This document shows positions 55,600 to 64,000 of a stretch of DNA of 64,000 nucleotides, piece after piece; within the stretch, counting starts at the first letter, position 1; the number at the start of each line of letters is the position of its first letter. This DNA comes from Sinonovacula constricta (taxonomy: Eukaryota > Mollusca > Bivalvia > Cardiida > Solecurtidae). The position numbers were made by a program, and so were the translations under genes. The notes under the pieces are model-generated. The model was not told where the DNA came from. It saw nothing but the letters and a program-made list of their open reading frames with translations, and did no database searches. Where the stretch lies: the NCBI GenBank assembly GCA_007844125.1, contig CM017567.1, positions 41,135,027-41,199,026 on the forward strand, read 5' to 3'.

Positions 55600-56945
55600 T
55601 CACCTTTAGACAACACTACTGTATAGATCACTTGGATCATTTACCTTTAGACAATACTGCTATATAGATCACTCGGATCATTTACATTTAGACAACATTA
55701 CTATATAAATCACTCTGCTCATATACTTTTAGACAACACTGCTATATAGATCAGTCGGATCATTTACCTTTAGACAACACTACTGTATAGATCATTCTAC
55801 TCTTTTACCTTTAGACAACACTGCTATATAGATCACTCTGCTCATTTACCTGTAGACAACACTACTTGATAGATCACACTACTCATTTATCTTTAGAAAA
55901 CACTACTGTATAGATCATTCTACTCTTTTATCTTTAGACAACACTGCTATATAGATCACTCTGCTCATTTACCTGTAGACAACACTACTTGATAGATCAC
56001 ACTACTCATTTATCTTTAGAAAACACTACTGTATAGATCACTCTGCTCATTTACCTTTAGACAACACTGCTATATAGATCACTCTACTCATTTACCTTTA
56101 GACAACACTGCTATATAGATCACTCTGCTCATTTATCTTTAGAAAACACTACTGTATAGATCACTCTACTCTTTTATCTTTAGATGACACTGCTATATAG
56201 ATCACTCTGCTCATTTACCTTTAGACAACACTACTGTACAGATCACTCTACCCATTTACCTGTAGACAACACTACTATATAGATCACTCTGCTCATTTAC
56301 CTTTAGACAACACTACTATATAGATCACTCTGCTCATTTACCTTTAGACAACACTGCTATATAGATCACTCTACTCATTTACCTTTAGACAACACTGCTA
56401 TATAGATCACTCTGCTCATTTACCTGTAGACAACACTACTTGATAGATCACACTACTCATTTATCTTTAGACAACACTACTTGATAGATCATACTACTCA
56501 TTTATCTTTAGAAAACACTACTGTATAGATCACTCTGCTCATTTACCTTTAGACAACACTGCTATATAGATCACTCTGCTCATTTACCTTTAGACAACAC
56601 TGCTATATAGATCACTCTGCTCATTCAACTTTAGACAACACTACTTTATAGATCACTCTGCTCATTTACCTTTAGACAACACTGCTATATAGATCACTCT
56701 GCTCATTTACCTTTAGACAACACTACTATATAGATCACTCTACTCATTTACCTTTAGACAACACTGCTATATAGATCACTCTGCTCATTTATCCTTAGAA
56801 AACACTACTGTACAGATCACTCTACCCATTTACCTTTAGACAACACTGCTATAAAGATCACTTCACTTTCACCTTTAGACAACACTACTATGAAGATCAT
56901 TGCTCATTTATATTAAGACAACACTGCTATAAAAGATCACTCTTT
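55600..56945 (+). repeat. 41-bp minisatellite, about 33 units with higher-order pattern
   Basis: The unit is TTTACCTTTAGACAACACTG then CTATATAGATCACTCTGCTCA. Variants (CTGTAGACAAC, TTTAGAAAACAC, CTACTTGATAGATCACAC) recur in fixed order, e.g. a three-unit block of 123 bp at 55846-55968 repeats directly after. The edges are more diverged than the centre, as expected for turnover by unequal exchange. Confidence 0.95.
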
Positions 56946-56969
56946 AAGACTCATTTTAAAACTACTCTT

Positions 56970-57125
56970 AAATCATTAAGACCACTCTGCTATCCATAAG
57001 ACCACTCTGCTATTCATAAGACCACTCTGATATTCATCAGACTATTCTGCTATCCATAAGACCACTCTGCTATCCATAAGACCACAATGCTATTCATAAG
57101 ACCACTCTCATACCATTAAAACCAT
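56970..57125 (+). repeat. 20-bp tandem repeat, about 8 units
   Basis: The unit is ATAAGACCACTCTGCTATCC, directly following the 41-bp array and sharing the CACTCTGCT word with it. Confidence 0.88.
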
Positions 57126-57869
57126 TGTGATATCATCATGCTATCATTAGCACTTACTGAAACTACACTACTTTAAGATATCAGAATTTTTTTCTCAAAT
57201 AAAACACAAAGAAATATGAGCAGACATTGTTCAAACAATAAAACCCTTGTTACTTTATCACAGTTTTATCAAAAGAAATATTATGTTCTCCAAACATTTG
57301 CAGGGCATGCTTGTTTCTCTCTATCATGTTGCTGAATGGACCACCCGAATGTTCCTATTATTCCTGGAGACATATCTATCAGATAAGTTGTCAGATTCTG
57401 TCAAATAGTTGTCAGAAAATATACAGTTATAATTTAGCCTAGAAGATTGAGGTACTGGTATAATATTTGGCTGGATGAATTTAGCAAAGGTTTCCTCACT
57501 GGCTTCGCTAGATTTGTAGCTATTTGCATATGAGTTTAAGAAAAAAAAAGATAAAAAGAGACAGCAGTTTTCAAGAGGTTCTGCTTATCTGGTTAATTGG
57601 TGTTGTGTAAATGTAAATGTACATGTATGATTTTCTTCAGTGTAGATTGTAAAAACATTTCAAAGGTTTTTTGTTTTATCAAATCATTTTGGTATAAATC
57701 TTTGACTTTGTTGTACATTGCAAAAAAAAGTATATAGCTTGTAATTGTGTCCTTCCAGGACGGATTGGCATCATGCCAGGATTTTGGTAGTAGAATTTCA
57801 GGTGTTTACACTGCATGTCCAAATGAGCATTTTCTATGGATGAACAGAAACTTTTTTCTTGGCGACACA
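57126..57869 (+). other. ADAM intron 3: nothing recognised
   Basis: AT-rich with an A run at 57540. No supported feature. Confidence 0.45.
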
Positions 57870-58375
57870 TTGAAGGTGGTATCCTGCAGTTTGCCTTTAT
57901 CCATTGTGTTTATGTAACAATATCTTAATCATGTTTGGGAAAATTTCAGCTTAATATCTGCATACACCTATACCTTAGACTAAATAAGATGACTTTTATG
58001 TACACATAACATGAATTGTTAGACAGTACATATTGTGAAATAAAATAACTCCAATTGTTCATTCTTACAAATATATAACACGATCGGGATTCATGCTAAA
58101 AATAGATTTCGACGTCAGCATCGATTACCCGGATGAAGACATAAAGTTATCTTTACAGTAAGTGACCGCATAGTTTTCTGAGTTTAGAACTATGCAGCGT
58201 GGCTCAGATAGGTAATATATATTTATAGTGTCAGGTAGGGTGTTACTCTTGACTTTTCACATAGATCTAGGACTTCAATTATCAGCATTTAGCGGGATTT
58301 TTTTAGAACAAGTATATTTCATTTGATTGTTTGAGAGAGAAAAAATGGGTGAAAACTGTCGGATACCACCTATAA
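57870..58375 (-). mobile_element. MITE A, copy 12 (506 bp)
   Basis: Left end AAGGTGGTATCCTGCAGTTT, right end ACTGTCGGATACCACC. The interior is reversed (GACGTCAGCATCGATTACCC, GGCTCAGATAGG). The flanking TTAA has decayed on both sides. Confidence 0.82.
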
Positions 58376-59077
58376 GACCAGGATTAGAAACGTAAACCGT
58401 CAGCAAGGAGCTTATATAAGTTTTTCTTGTGTATATGCAGAATGCAAGCATGGAGAACATCTGGTGAAAAGTGGGCCAATGTTGAAGAAGTGTTGGATGT
58501 TTTTAGGTGTAAGAGAAACAGACACGATGGGTAAAGAAGGGCTTGAAATAGAGAAAAAAAAAAAAAAAAAAGACAGGAAGTTCATTGATGCTTGGGCATG
58601 GTTCCAAGTTTTTTTGCTTTATATTTTTGAAGTTTGTCAGATGTATGATGTGTGTGCCTTTTTCAGACTAGTAATGTGTTTTTTTATGGTAACCACACTT
58701 TCCTTGATGATTGACTGGTCCGTCTGCAACATTTATAAGCAAGGCTTAGCTGTCAGAATAGTTAAAGTAAATGTACTTCTAGGCTGTTTGTTTTTGAATC
58801 CATTCCATAAATTAATGAAAGTATGTTAGTTGAAAAGTTCATCAATTCATCTTGTAATAGTAACTAAGGTAGGCGTATGGTAGTAAAATATTTTTATTTG
58901 TTCAGAAAGGAAGAATGATCTGCATGTGAAGTTAAATGGAACTTCGGAGTTTGAGATAAAGGCTCCACTGGGTCTAATTTGTTTAGAAATAAAAACAATC
59001 AATGTGATGGAGGAGTGATGAAAAACTCTTGCAAAGAATAATTACATTTTTTTATTGTTTGTTTGCTGTTTTTTTTT
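58376..59077 (+). other. ADAM intron 3: nothing recognised
   Basis: The 121-codon frame at 58464-58829 contains a poly-Lys run from a poly-A tract and no recognised domain; it is judged to be chance. Confidence 0.45.
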
Positions 59078-59130
59078 GGTCAATATTTCAGTTATTTGGA
59101 GGCAGTATCCACTTAAAGCAGATGTAGTTT
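59078..59130 (-). repeat. SINE C 3' fragment, reverse
   Basis: TTTCAGTTATTTGGAGGCAG then TATCCACTTAAAGCAG matches the end of SINE C in reverse complement. Confidence 0.55.
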
Positions 59131-59564
59131 TAGAAAACTATTGTCATAGAAATTTTAATTAAAAAGCATGGCTTAATGCTGCACCCATTGTGCACTTTTT
59201 CAGAAAAAAAAAAAAAAAAAAATCAAAAGTGAAACAAGCTTGAAAACAAGTATTAAAACAAGAAATTATGCAAAACACACCTTAAAAAAAATCTGAGGTC
59301 CTGTGCACATGCATCATAAAACTCTCACCTTGTTGCTCAGATAAATCACCTTTAAAGTCATAATATCTCAGGAAAACAATGCGATTTGTACAAATTTTGG
59401 GATGTCAAATTATACCAAGCTTGCTATCTGGATAACTGATCATCCAGATAGTACCAGGATAAGTGGGTGTTCCAGCTGCATAAACAGGTTTACAATGATA
59501 TAAAATGATACTCTTGTTTGTACTACATTATGATCGTATACAGTGTTAACTAGTAGCACAACTG
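59131..59564 (+). other. ADAM intron 3: nothing recognised
   Basis: Poly-A tract at about 59205-59222. No supported feature. Confidence 0.45.
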
Positions 59565-59875
59565 GACCTTGTAGCACAAACAGTAGAGCGTCAGCTCCAG
59601 GTACGGGAGGCCCCAAGTTCGATCTTGGGTTGCAACATACCAAAGTTGTTAAAAATGGTAGCGATATACCTCCCTTGCTAACACTCAAGCAAATATAAGG
59701 GTAGTTCCACGACATGTTGTCCCAGTGTCAGGATAATGTGACTGTGTGTTGTGTCATGCCAGGTGTTCAGGGCATGCTTTGCACAGTGAAGGCAGCACTA
59801 TATCTGCTTCAAGGGAACACTGTCTCTAGATAACTGAAATACTGCTGGTGGGACAATAAATTCAATAAACATAAA
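59565..59875 (+). mobile_element. SINE C, copy 4, with tRNA-like head
   Basis: Head TTGTAGCACAAACAGTAGAG then CGTCAGCTCCAGG, B box GTTCGATCTTGG, body TGTCAGGATAATGTGACTG and CTTCAAGGGAACACTGTC, tail GGGACAATAAATTCAATAAA. This is the most complete copy and shows that the family is tRNA-derived. Confidence 0.85.
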
Positions 59876-60604
59876 CATAACTATTAACATCCCTTTACAA
59901 AATAGTTCAAAACAAGTTTAATGCAAATATTAATTAAAAATTAGCAGTTAACCACTGATTCTGACTTAATTTAGATAGGTGCTGATTGAAAATAATACCA
60001 TAGGTGGTGTTGAAATTTTAAGACATTGTGTCGGTCACAGTGTGTTATAAAACTGTAAAGCAAGCATGTGACACAGTCGGGTAGTCATTAGAGCACCGAC
60101 TTTTACATTTGATATTACCAGCCACTGAATTTTATCAACAAATCTGTTTTGGGTATTAATTTTGAACCACAGACTATTTTAAATGGTGATAGTTAAGGTA
60201 AAACAGTTTGCCTGCCAAAGTTATCTTGGCTTTAAGTAATAGACATGTGATGTGCTGTTGAAATTAGGCAAGAATGAGTTATGTTGTGAATGGCAAGTGT
60301 CACATATACAATGTTCTAGCGCTGAAAGTGTAAATGGCTTTACCAGACATATTACCTTTGGTACCTAGGTAACAGAACAGAATTCTCTGGGAGCATCAAT
60401 ATGAGAAAAGTAGCCTTCAAAAGAGTAGAACAAAAAAATAATGCAAAACAAAGAAATATGATAAAGACCACCATCAATTAAGAGCCTTGCAGATGTTTGG
60501 GAAGAAAGGCTGAAGGTTTACAGAATGCTCTGGGAGCATAAATAGGAAGTTGCTACAGGGGAAGACAAACCCCCCTGCAAAGAATCTTGCAAAAAAATCA
60601 AGAT
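59876..60604 (+). other. ADAM intron 3: nothing firmly recognised
   Basis: CAGATGTTTGGGAAGAAAGG at about 60491 is a stray unit of the 48-bp repeat that follows. Confidence 0.45.
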
Positions 60605-60946
60605 GAAGTTGGTTCAGTACTTAGCAGATATTTGGGAAGAAAGACTGTAAGTTTGAAGTTGGTTCATTGCTCAGTTTGGATAGAATGACTGTAAGTTTGA
60701 ATTTGGTTCAGTGTGCAGATGTTTGGGTAGAATGATTGTAAGTTTGATGTTGGTTCAGTGTTCAGCAGATGTTTGGGTAGAAAGATTTAGTTTAAAGTTG
60801 GTTCAGTACTCATCAGATATTTGGGTAGAATGACTGTAAGTTTGAAGTTGGTTCAATACTTAGCAGATATTTAGGTAGAAAGACTAAGTTTGAAGTTGGT
60901 TCTGTACTCAGCAGTTATTTGGGTAGAAAGACTAAATTTGAAGTAA
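60605..60946 (+). repeat. 48-bp minisatellite, about 7 units
   Basis: The unit is GAAGTTGGTTCAGTACTCAG then CAGATATTTGGGTAGAATGACTGTAAGTTT. Units vary by short deletions. Confidence 0.92.
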
Positions 60947-61149
60947 GATAACTGGCTTTTTGATCTTAAAAACCTTTATAGAATTTAATTATGCCACTGA
61001 CCAGCAACAAAATTGTACAATTATAAAATCACAATTATTTAGCATAACTGGGCTGATCTGGATCAATACTTTTTGACTAGGCCTGGTCCACTTGTACTAA
61101 GGTATTACTGAGCAGAACCAATCTTATGAAGTTTATTGTTTGTTTATGT
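60947..61149 (+). other. Spacer between minisatellite and SINE C
   Basis: Contains one GGCTGATCTGGATCAATACT fragment of the dispersed GATCAGG motif. Confidence 0.4.
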
Positions 61150-61400
61150 TAATTAGGTCCTACGAACAGTATTTCAGTTGTCTGGAGACAGTGTCCTCTT
61201 GAAGCAGATATAGTGCTGCCTTCACTGTGTATAGCTTGCCTTGAACACCTAGTCAAAATATCCTGACACCCGGCCAACCAGCCATGGAACTACCCTTATA
61301 TTTGCTTGAGGGTTAGCAAGGGAGCTATACCACTACCAGTTTTGACGATTTTGGTATGTCGCAGCCCAGGAATGAACTCGGGGCCTCCCGTACCTTAAAG
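61150..61400 (-). mobile_element. SINE C, copy 5 (reverse)
   Basis: In reverse complement it shows GGGAGGCCCCGAGTTCATTC, TTTGGTATGTCG-type sequence, CTTGCTAACCCTCAAGC, CCATGGCTGGTTGGCCGGG, TGTCAGGATATTTTGAC and CTTCAAGAGGACACTGTC. Confidence 0.82.
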
Positions 61401-61739
61401 TTTGTTTACCTTAATTCACAAAAGCTATAGATCTAATAACCCACACCATTGTACATGACTGTGACCAGTAACCTGTCTGATCTGGACCTACACTGTTAGA
61501 TAACAACTGATCATATGGACTTGCATCGGAGCCAAACCAATTTCCTGAGTGTTTCCGATCTCTGTCACCTTTACAGAACCTGTAGCACTAATGACCCCCA
61601 GCACTGTACATTGTGCATGACAGGCTGGTGACTCAGTACAGTGACTGTTCCAATACTATCCCTGTATCAGAATACGCTAGTCCCAGAATTCCGTAATTCC
61701 GATACTCCGATGGAGTAAATCAATGGAATACATTGTAGC
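61401..61739 (+). other. ADAM intron 3: nothing recognised
   Basis: A GATCTGGACC-type fragment lies near 61480. No supported feature. Confidence 0.45.
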
Positions 61740-62200
61740 CATTAGAGTCAACATGAGCGTTAATAGTAGCAGTTACAGCAACAGCTTTGTAAAAGCAAAA
61801 GTATTAGAAGTTTGTCTTTTAGCAGCAGAACTTATTTGATCACAGTAGCAGTATCATAGAAGCAAGTGAGTATTAAAAGAAATTGTACCGGCACAAGCAT
61901 GAATAAAAAAAGAAAACAATTTAAGAAGAAGAACAAGGAGGGAGAAGAAGGAGAAGAAGAAAAAAAAGAAGGAAGAAAAAAAGAAGGAGATGGTAAGGAG
62001 TAGAAGAAGAACAACAACAATAACAATAAATACTGCAGTATGTACATATAATTTGCAGCATTATAACAAAAGGAGCAATAAATTCACTTCAGAAACAAAA
62101 AACAGTAGCAGCAACAATCCCAGAAACAGCAGCAACAACCCCAGAAACAGCAGCCCCAGAAACAGCAGCCCCAGAAACATTCTGTTCCCTTTCTATTTTT
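61740..62200. repeat. Purine-rich low-complexity tract and CCCAGAAACAGCAG repeats
   Basis: AAG/GGA-rich at 61910-62010. Four CCCAGAAACAGCAG-type units of 14-20 bp lie at about 62115-62180. Frames here (Ser/Asn-rich and Phe/Leu-rich) are composition artefacts. Confidence 0.85.
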
Positions 62201-62559
62201 CATATTAAGAAAAGCTTAAGTCTGATAAAGTCCCAGTAGAAACATGAACGTCAGTTTGTGTAATGTTTTACTAAGGGAGTACCCTTTTGGGAAATTAGTT
62301 CTAAACTGATTAAAATTATCTGATGATGTTGAACAGTGCAATTTCAGTTTAAAATGTTTTATTAATGGCTGTTTTTATATAGTTGGCAATTTTGGAAGTT
62401 TTAAGGAAAAATAATATTTGAAAATGGTATAATAACTGCTGAACTATTAAGATTATAATTGCAGAGTGCAGCCTACAATGTATGATGAAAATAAAAAACA
62501 ACACCATGGAATACATACAATTCTTGTTTTCTTGAAAAAAAATAAAAATAAATAATAAT
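62201..62559 (+). other. ADAM intron 3: nothing recognised
   Basis: AT-rich; no supported feature. Confidence 0.45.
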
Positions 62560-62644
62560 AATGATGATGATGGTAATAACAATTATATTTATAATAAAAT
62601 ACTACTACTGTTACTAAATATTACTATTACTATTATTACTATAA

Positions 62645-62682
<38 letters not shown>

Positions 62683-62685
62683 AGC
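62560..62685. repeat. ATA/ATT trinucleotide microsatellite
   Basis: Imperfect AAT/GAT/TAC units, then an uninterrupted TTA run at about 62645-62682. Confidence 0.92.
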
Positions 62686-62724
62686 CAGCCTTAACAACTG
62701 TTTCTGGAATCTTCAAGTTCAATG

Positions 62725-63095
62725 TAAGTGAATAGTCTCCTCTTGTTCATCTCTATATATATATGCAGTTGGTCCTTTTCTTTGGATTGCTCGGTTTTTA
62801 TGCTTGTTTCTAGTGAGGAATATGTTGACCTTTATGCATGTATTGTGATACTCAGATCCGCCATAATCAATAAAAATGTTGACTTTCTTGATAAAAGTAC
62901 ATATTTTGATTAATATTCTAATGAGTTTAAAGCTTATATTTTTATGCAAAAAGTAAGAAATTTTGTTTATTGTAAATGTGGCACCTTCTCCAATAGAATG
63001 GGCAATAAAGTCCACGGATTTCAACTGAAAGACCTACGTACTAATTGGACTACCTTGGATAGATATCTAACGATGGAGACAATTTTCAGTTCACC
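62725..63095 (+). repeat. Dispersed repeat H, copy 3
   Basis: TCGGTTTTTATGCTTGTTTC, TTTCAACTGAAAGACCTACG, ACTACCTTGGATAGATATC and GGAGACAATTTTCAG match copies 1 and 2. Diverged, without SINE B. Confidence 0.7.
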
Positions 63096-63519
63096 AGTAG
63101 TCCCAATTGACTCGCTGCAAGCAAGTTCCATGATTCTAGGAGACTGTAAATAAAGGAAAGAATCACCATTAATTATTTGTGTTTGGTTAGACCTGACAGG
63201 AAACAAATATTGTGGGAAGCAAGAGAAAGCAGCAACTGATTGAATGTAAATGGTGTATTTACAAGATTTATTGGAGATTGGAGCGGGGAGGCATTGGGAG
63301 CTGATTTCTAATGTTAACAGTGAGGTGAAGGTCAGAAATGGGCACCTTGTTAATGCTGATGACTTGTAGTTGGAAATCGGAAGAGGGATCAATCCATCGG
63401 ATAAGACACTTTGTTTTGGTGTACAAGATGCATCAGTAGTATTATTTCTTATAACACAAACACATGGGGGCCTGGAATGGTGGTTATTCACTGAGTTATA
63501 ACATTATATTGGAGTGGTG
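63096..63519 (+). other. ADAM intron 3: nothing recognised
   Basis: A 156-codon minus-strand frame (63021-63491) is the longest in the window but half overlaps repeat H and has no recognised domain. Confidence 0.5.
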
Positions 63520-63790
63520 ACTGATTGATTGTTCAAGAAAGAGAGAGAGGAAAAAGGTAGAAAGAAAAGAGAAAAAAATAGAGTTTGGGATAAAGAGGAA
63601 TGAAGAGAGAGTGTTAAAGAGTGGGAGCGGTGGAGAAAGTGAAATAGAGAGACAGGAGGAAAGAGAGGAAGAGAGAGGGTGTGTGTGAGAGAGAGAGAGG
63701 GAGACAGAGTGAGACAAAGAGAGTTAGACACAGAAAGAAAGAGAGAGTGCAAGAGAGAGAAAGAGAGAGAGAGAGAAAGAGAGAGAAAAT
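63520..63790. repeat. GA-rich microsatellite and purine tract
   Basis: Dense GAGAGA with interruptions on the plus strand. The opposite-strand Ser/Leu/Phe-rich frames are artefacts. Confidence 0.95.
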
Positions 63791-64000
63791 AAAAGGATGT
63801 TGTTATTATGAAAGGAAGATGAAGCTGTACCGGTAAATTGCAACCATTTCACTGACAAGAATTACCATATATTTATAATGATAATGTTACATATTAAGTA
63901 TTTTTCTGTGAAGATACTGTTATGATATGTTGATATTATAATATGATATGTGATATTATGATATTATTGTTGCTATCTGAACAGCAATGTGAATGTTTCC

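Noticed and set aside
55600..56945. Regular repeats of about 41 bp considered as a CRISPR-like array
   Set aside because: There are no unique spacers; the whole unit repeats, and the context is an animal intron.
57301..57480. Open stretch after TTTGCAG considered as an ADAM exon
   Set aside because: The translation has no propeptide or protease features.
58464..58829. 121-codon frame, initially considered as ADAM exon 4 because an AG acceptor precedes it
   Set aside because: The translation is not propeptide-like and includes a poly-Lys run from a poly-A tract.
61832..62208. Phe/Leu/Ser-rich and Asn/Ser-rich frames
   Set aside because: They are composition artefacts of purine-rich low-complexity DNA.
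63021..63491. 156-codon minus-strand frame, the longest in the window
   Set aside because: Half of it overlaps repeat H and the rest shows no domain or coding-like composition.
63496..63752. Ser/Leu/Phe-rich minus-strand frames
   Set aside because: They are antisense to the GA microsatellite.

Overview
This window looks like AT-rich nuclear DNA from an invertebrate animal, most plausibly a bivalve mollusc. That guess rests on the lophotrochozoan-looking cytochrome c, the long introns and the crowd of tRNA-derived SINEs and short inverted-repeat elements; no species is claimed. Almost all of the longer open frames are chance frames inside repeats or microsatellites. Only two genes are well supported, both on the plus strand.

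Region by region: (1) 1-2260 holds a possible leftward first coding exon (331-333 ATG), a CCAAT/NRF-1-like site, a long GAT microsatellite and the CpG-richer promoter of cytochrome c with a perfect CRE. (2) 2260-7680 is the cytochrome c gene: a probable non-coding first exon, coding exons 3590-3770 and 7167-7312 (108 residues), and a poly(A) signal at 7645. Its second intron contains a 1,984-bp DNA transposon with 13-bp inverted ends and a 6-bp target duplication; the element carries three more CRE palindromes. (3) 7680-13000 is intergenic and repeat-filled, including a roughly 1-kb element with about 175-bp inverted arms. (4) 13217 to beyond 64000 is the 5' part of an ADAM-type metalloprotease gene: signal-peptide exon 13217-13298, then propeptide exons 39826-39974 and 40639-40721. 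Intron 1 is 26.5 kb and intron 3 exceeds 23 kb, so the protease, disintegrin and transmembrane parts lie outside the window.

The rest is a dense transposon record. A TTAA-flanked MITE family of about 480 bp (called A here) has 12 copies. At least five SINE-like families (called B, C, D, E and G) recur, several with recognisable tRNA-like heads and target duplications. Nested insertions give relative ages: SINE B inside repeat H at 39.1 kb with an empty-site homologue at 30.8 kb; SINE B inside SINE D at 22.6 kb; and a three-level nest at 42.0-44.4 kb (hAT-like element in MITE A in a 60-bp minisatellite). A 33-unit, 41-bp minisatellite with higher-order structure lies at 55.6-56.95 kb.

The two genes are not obviously functionally linked: one makes a mitochondrial electron carrier, the other a secretory-pathway protease precursor. 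I found no evidence of a new multi-gene system. The most interesting leads are the CRE-bearing transposon in the cytochrome c intron, the 96%-identical inverted repeat bracketing that gene, the nested insertions and the minisatellite.
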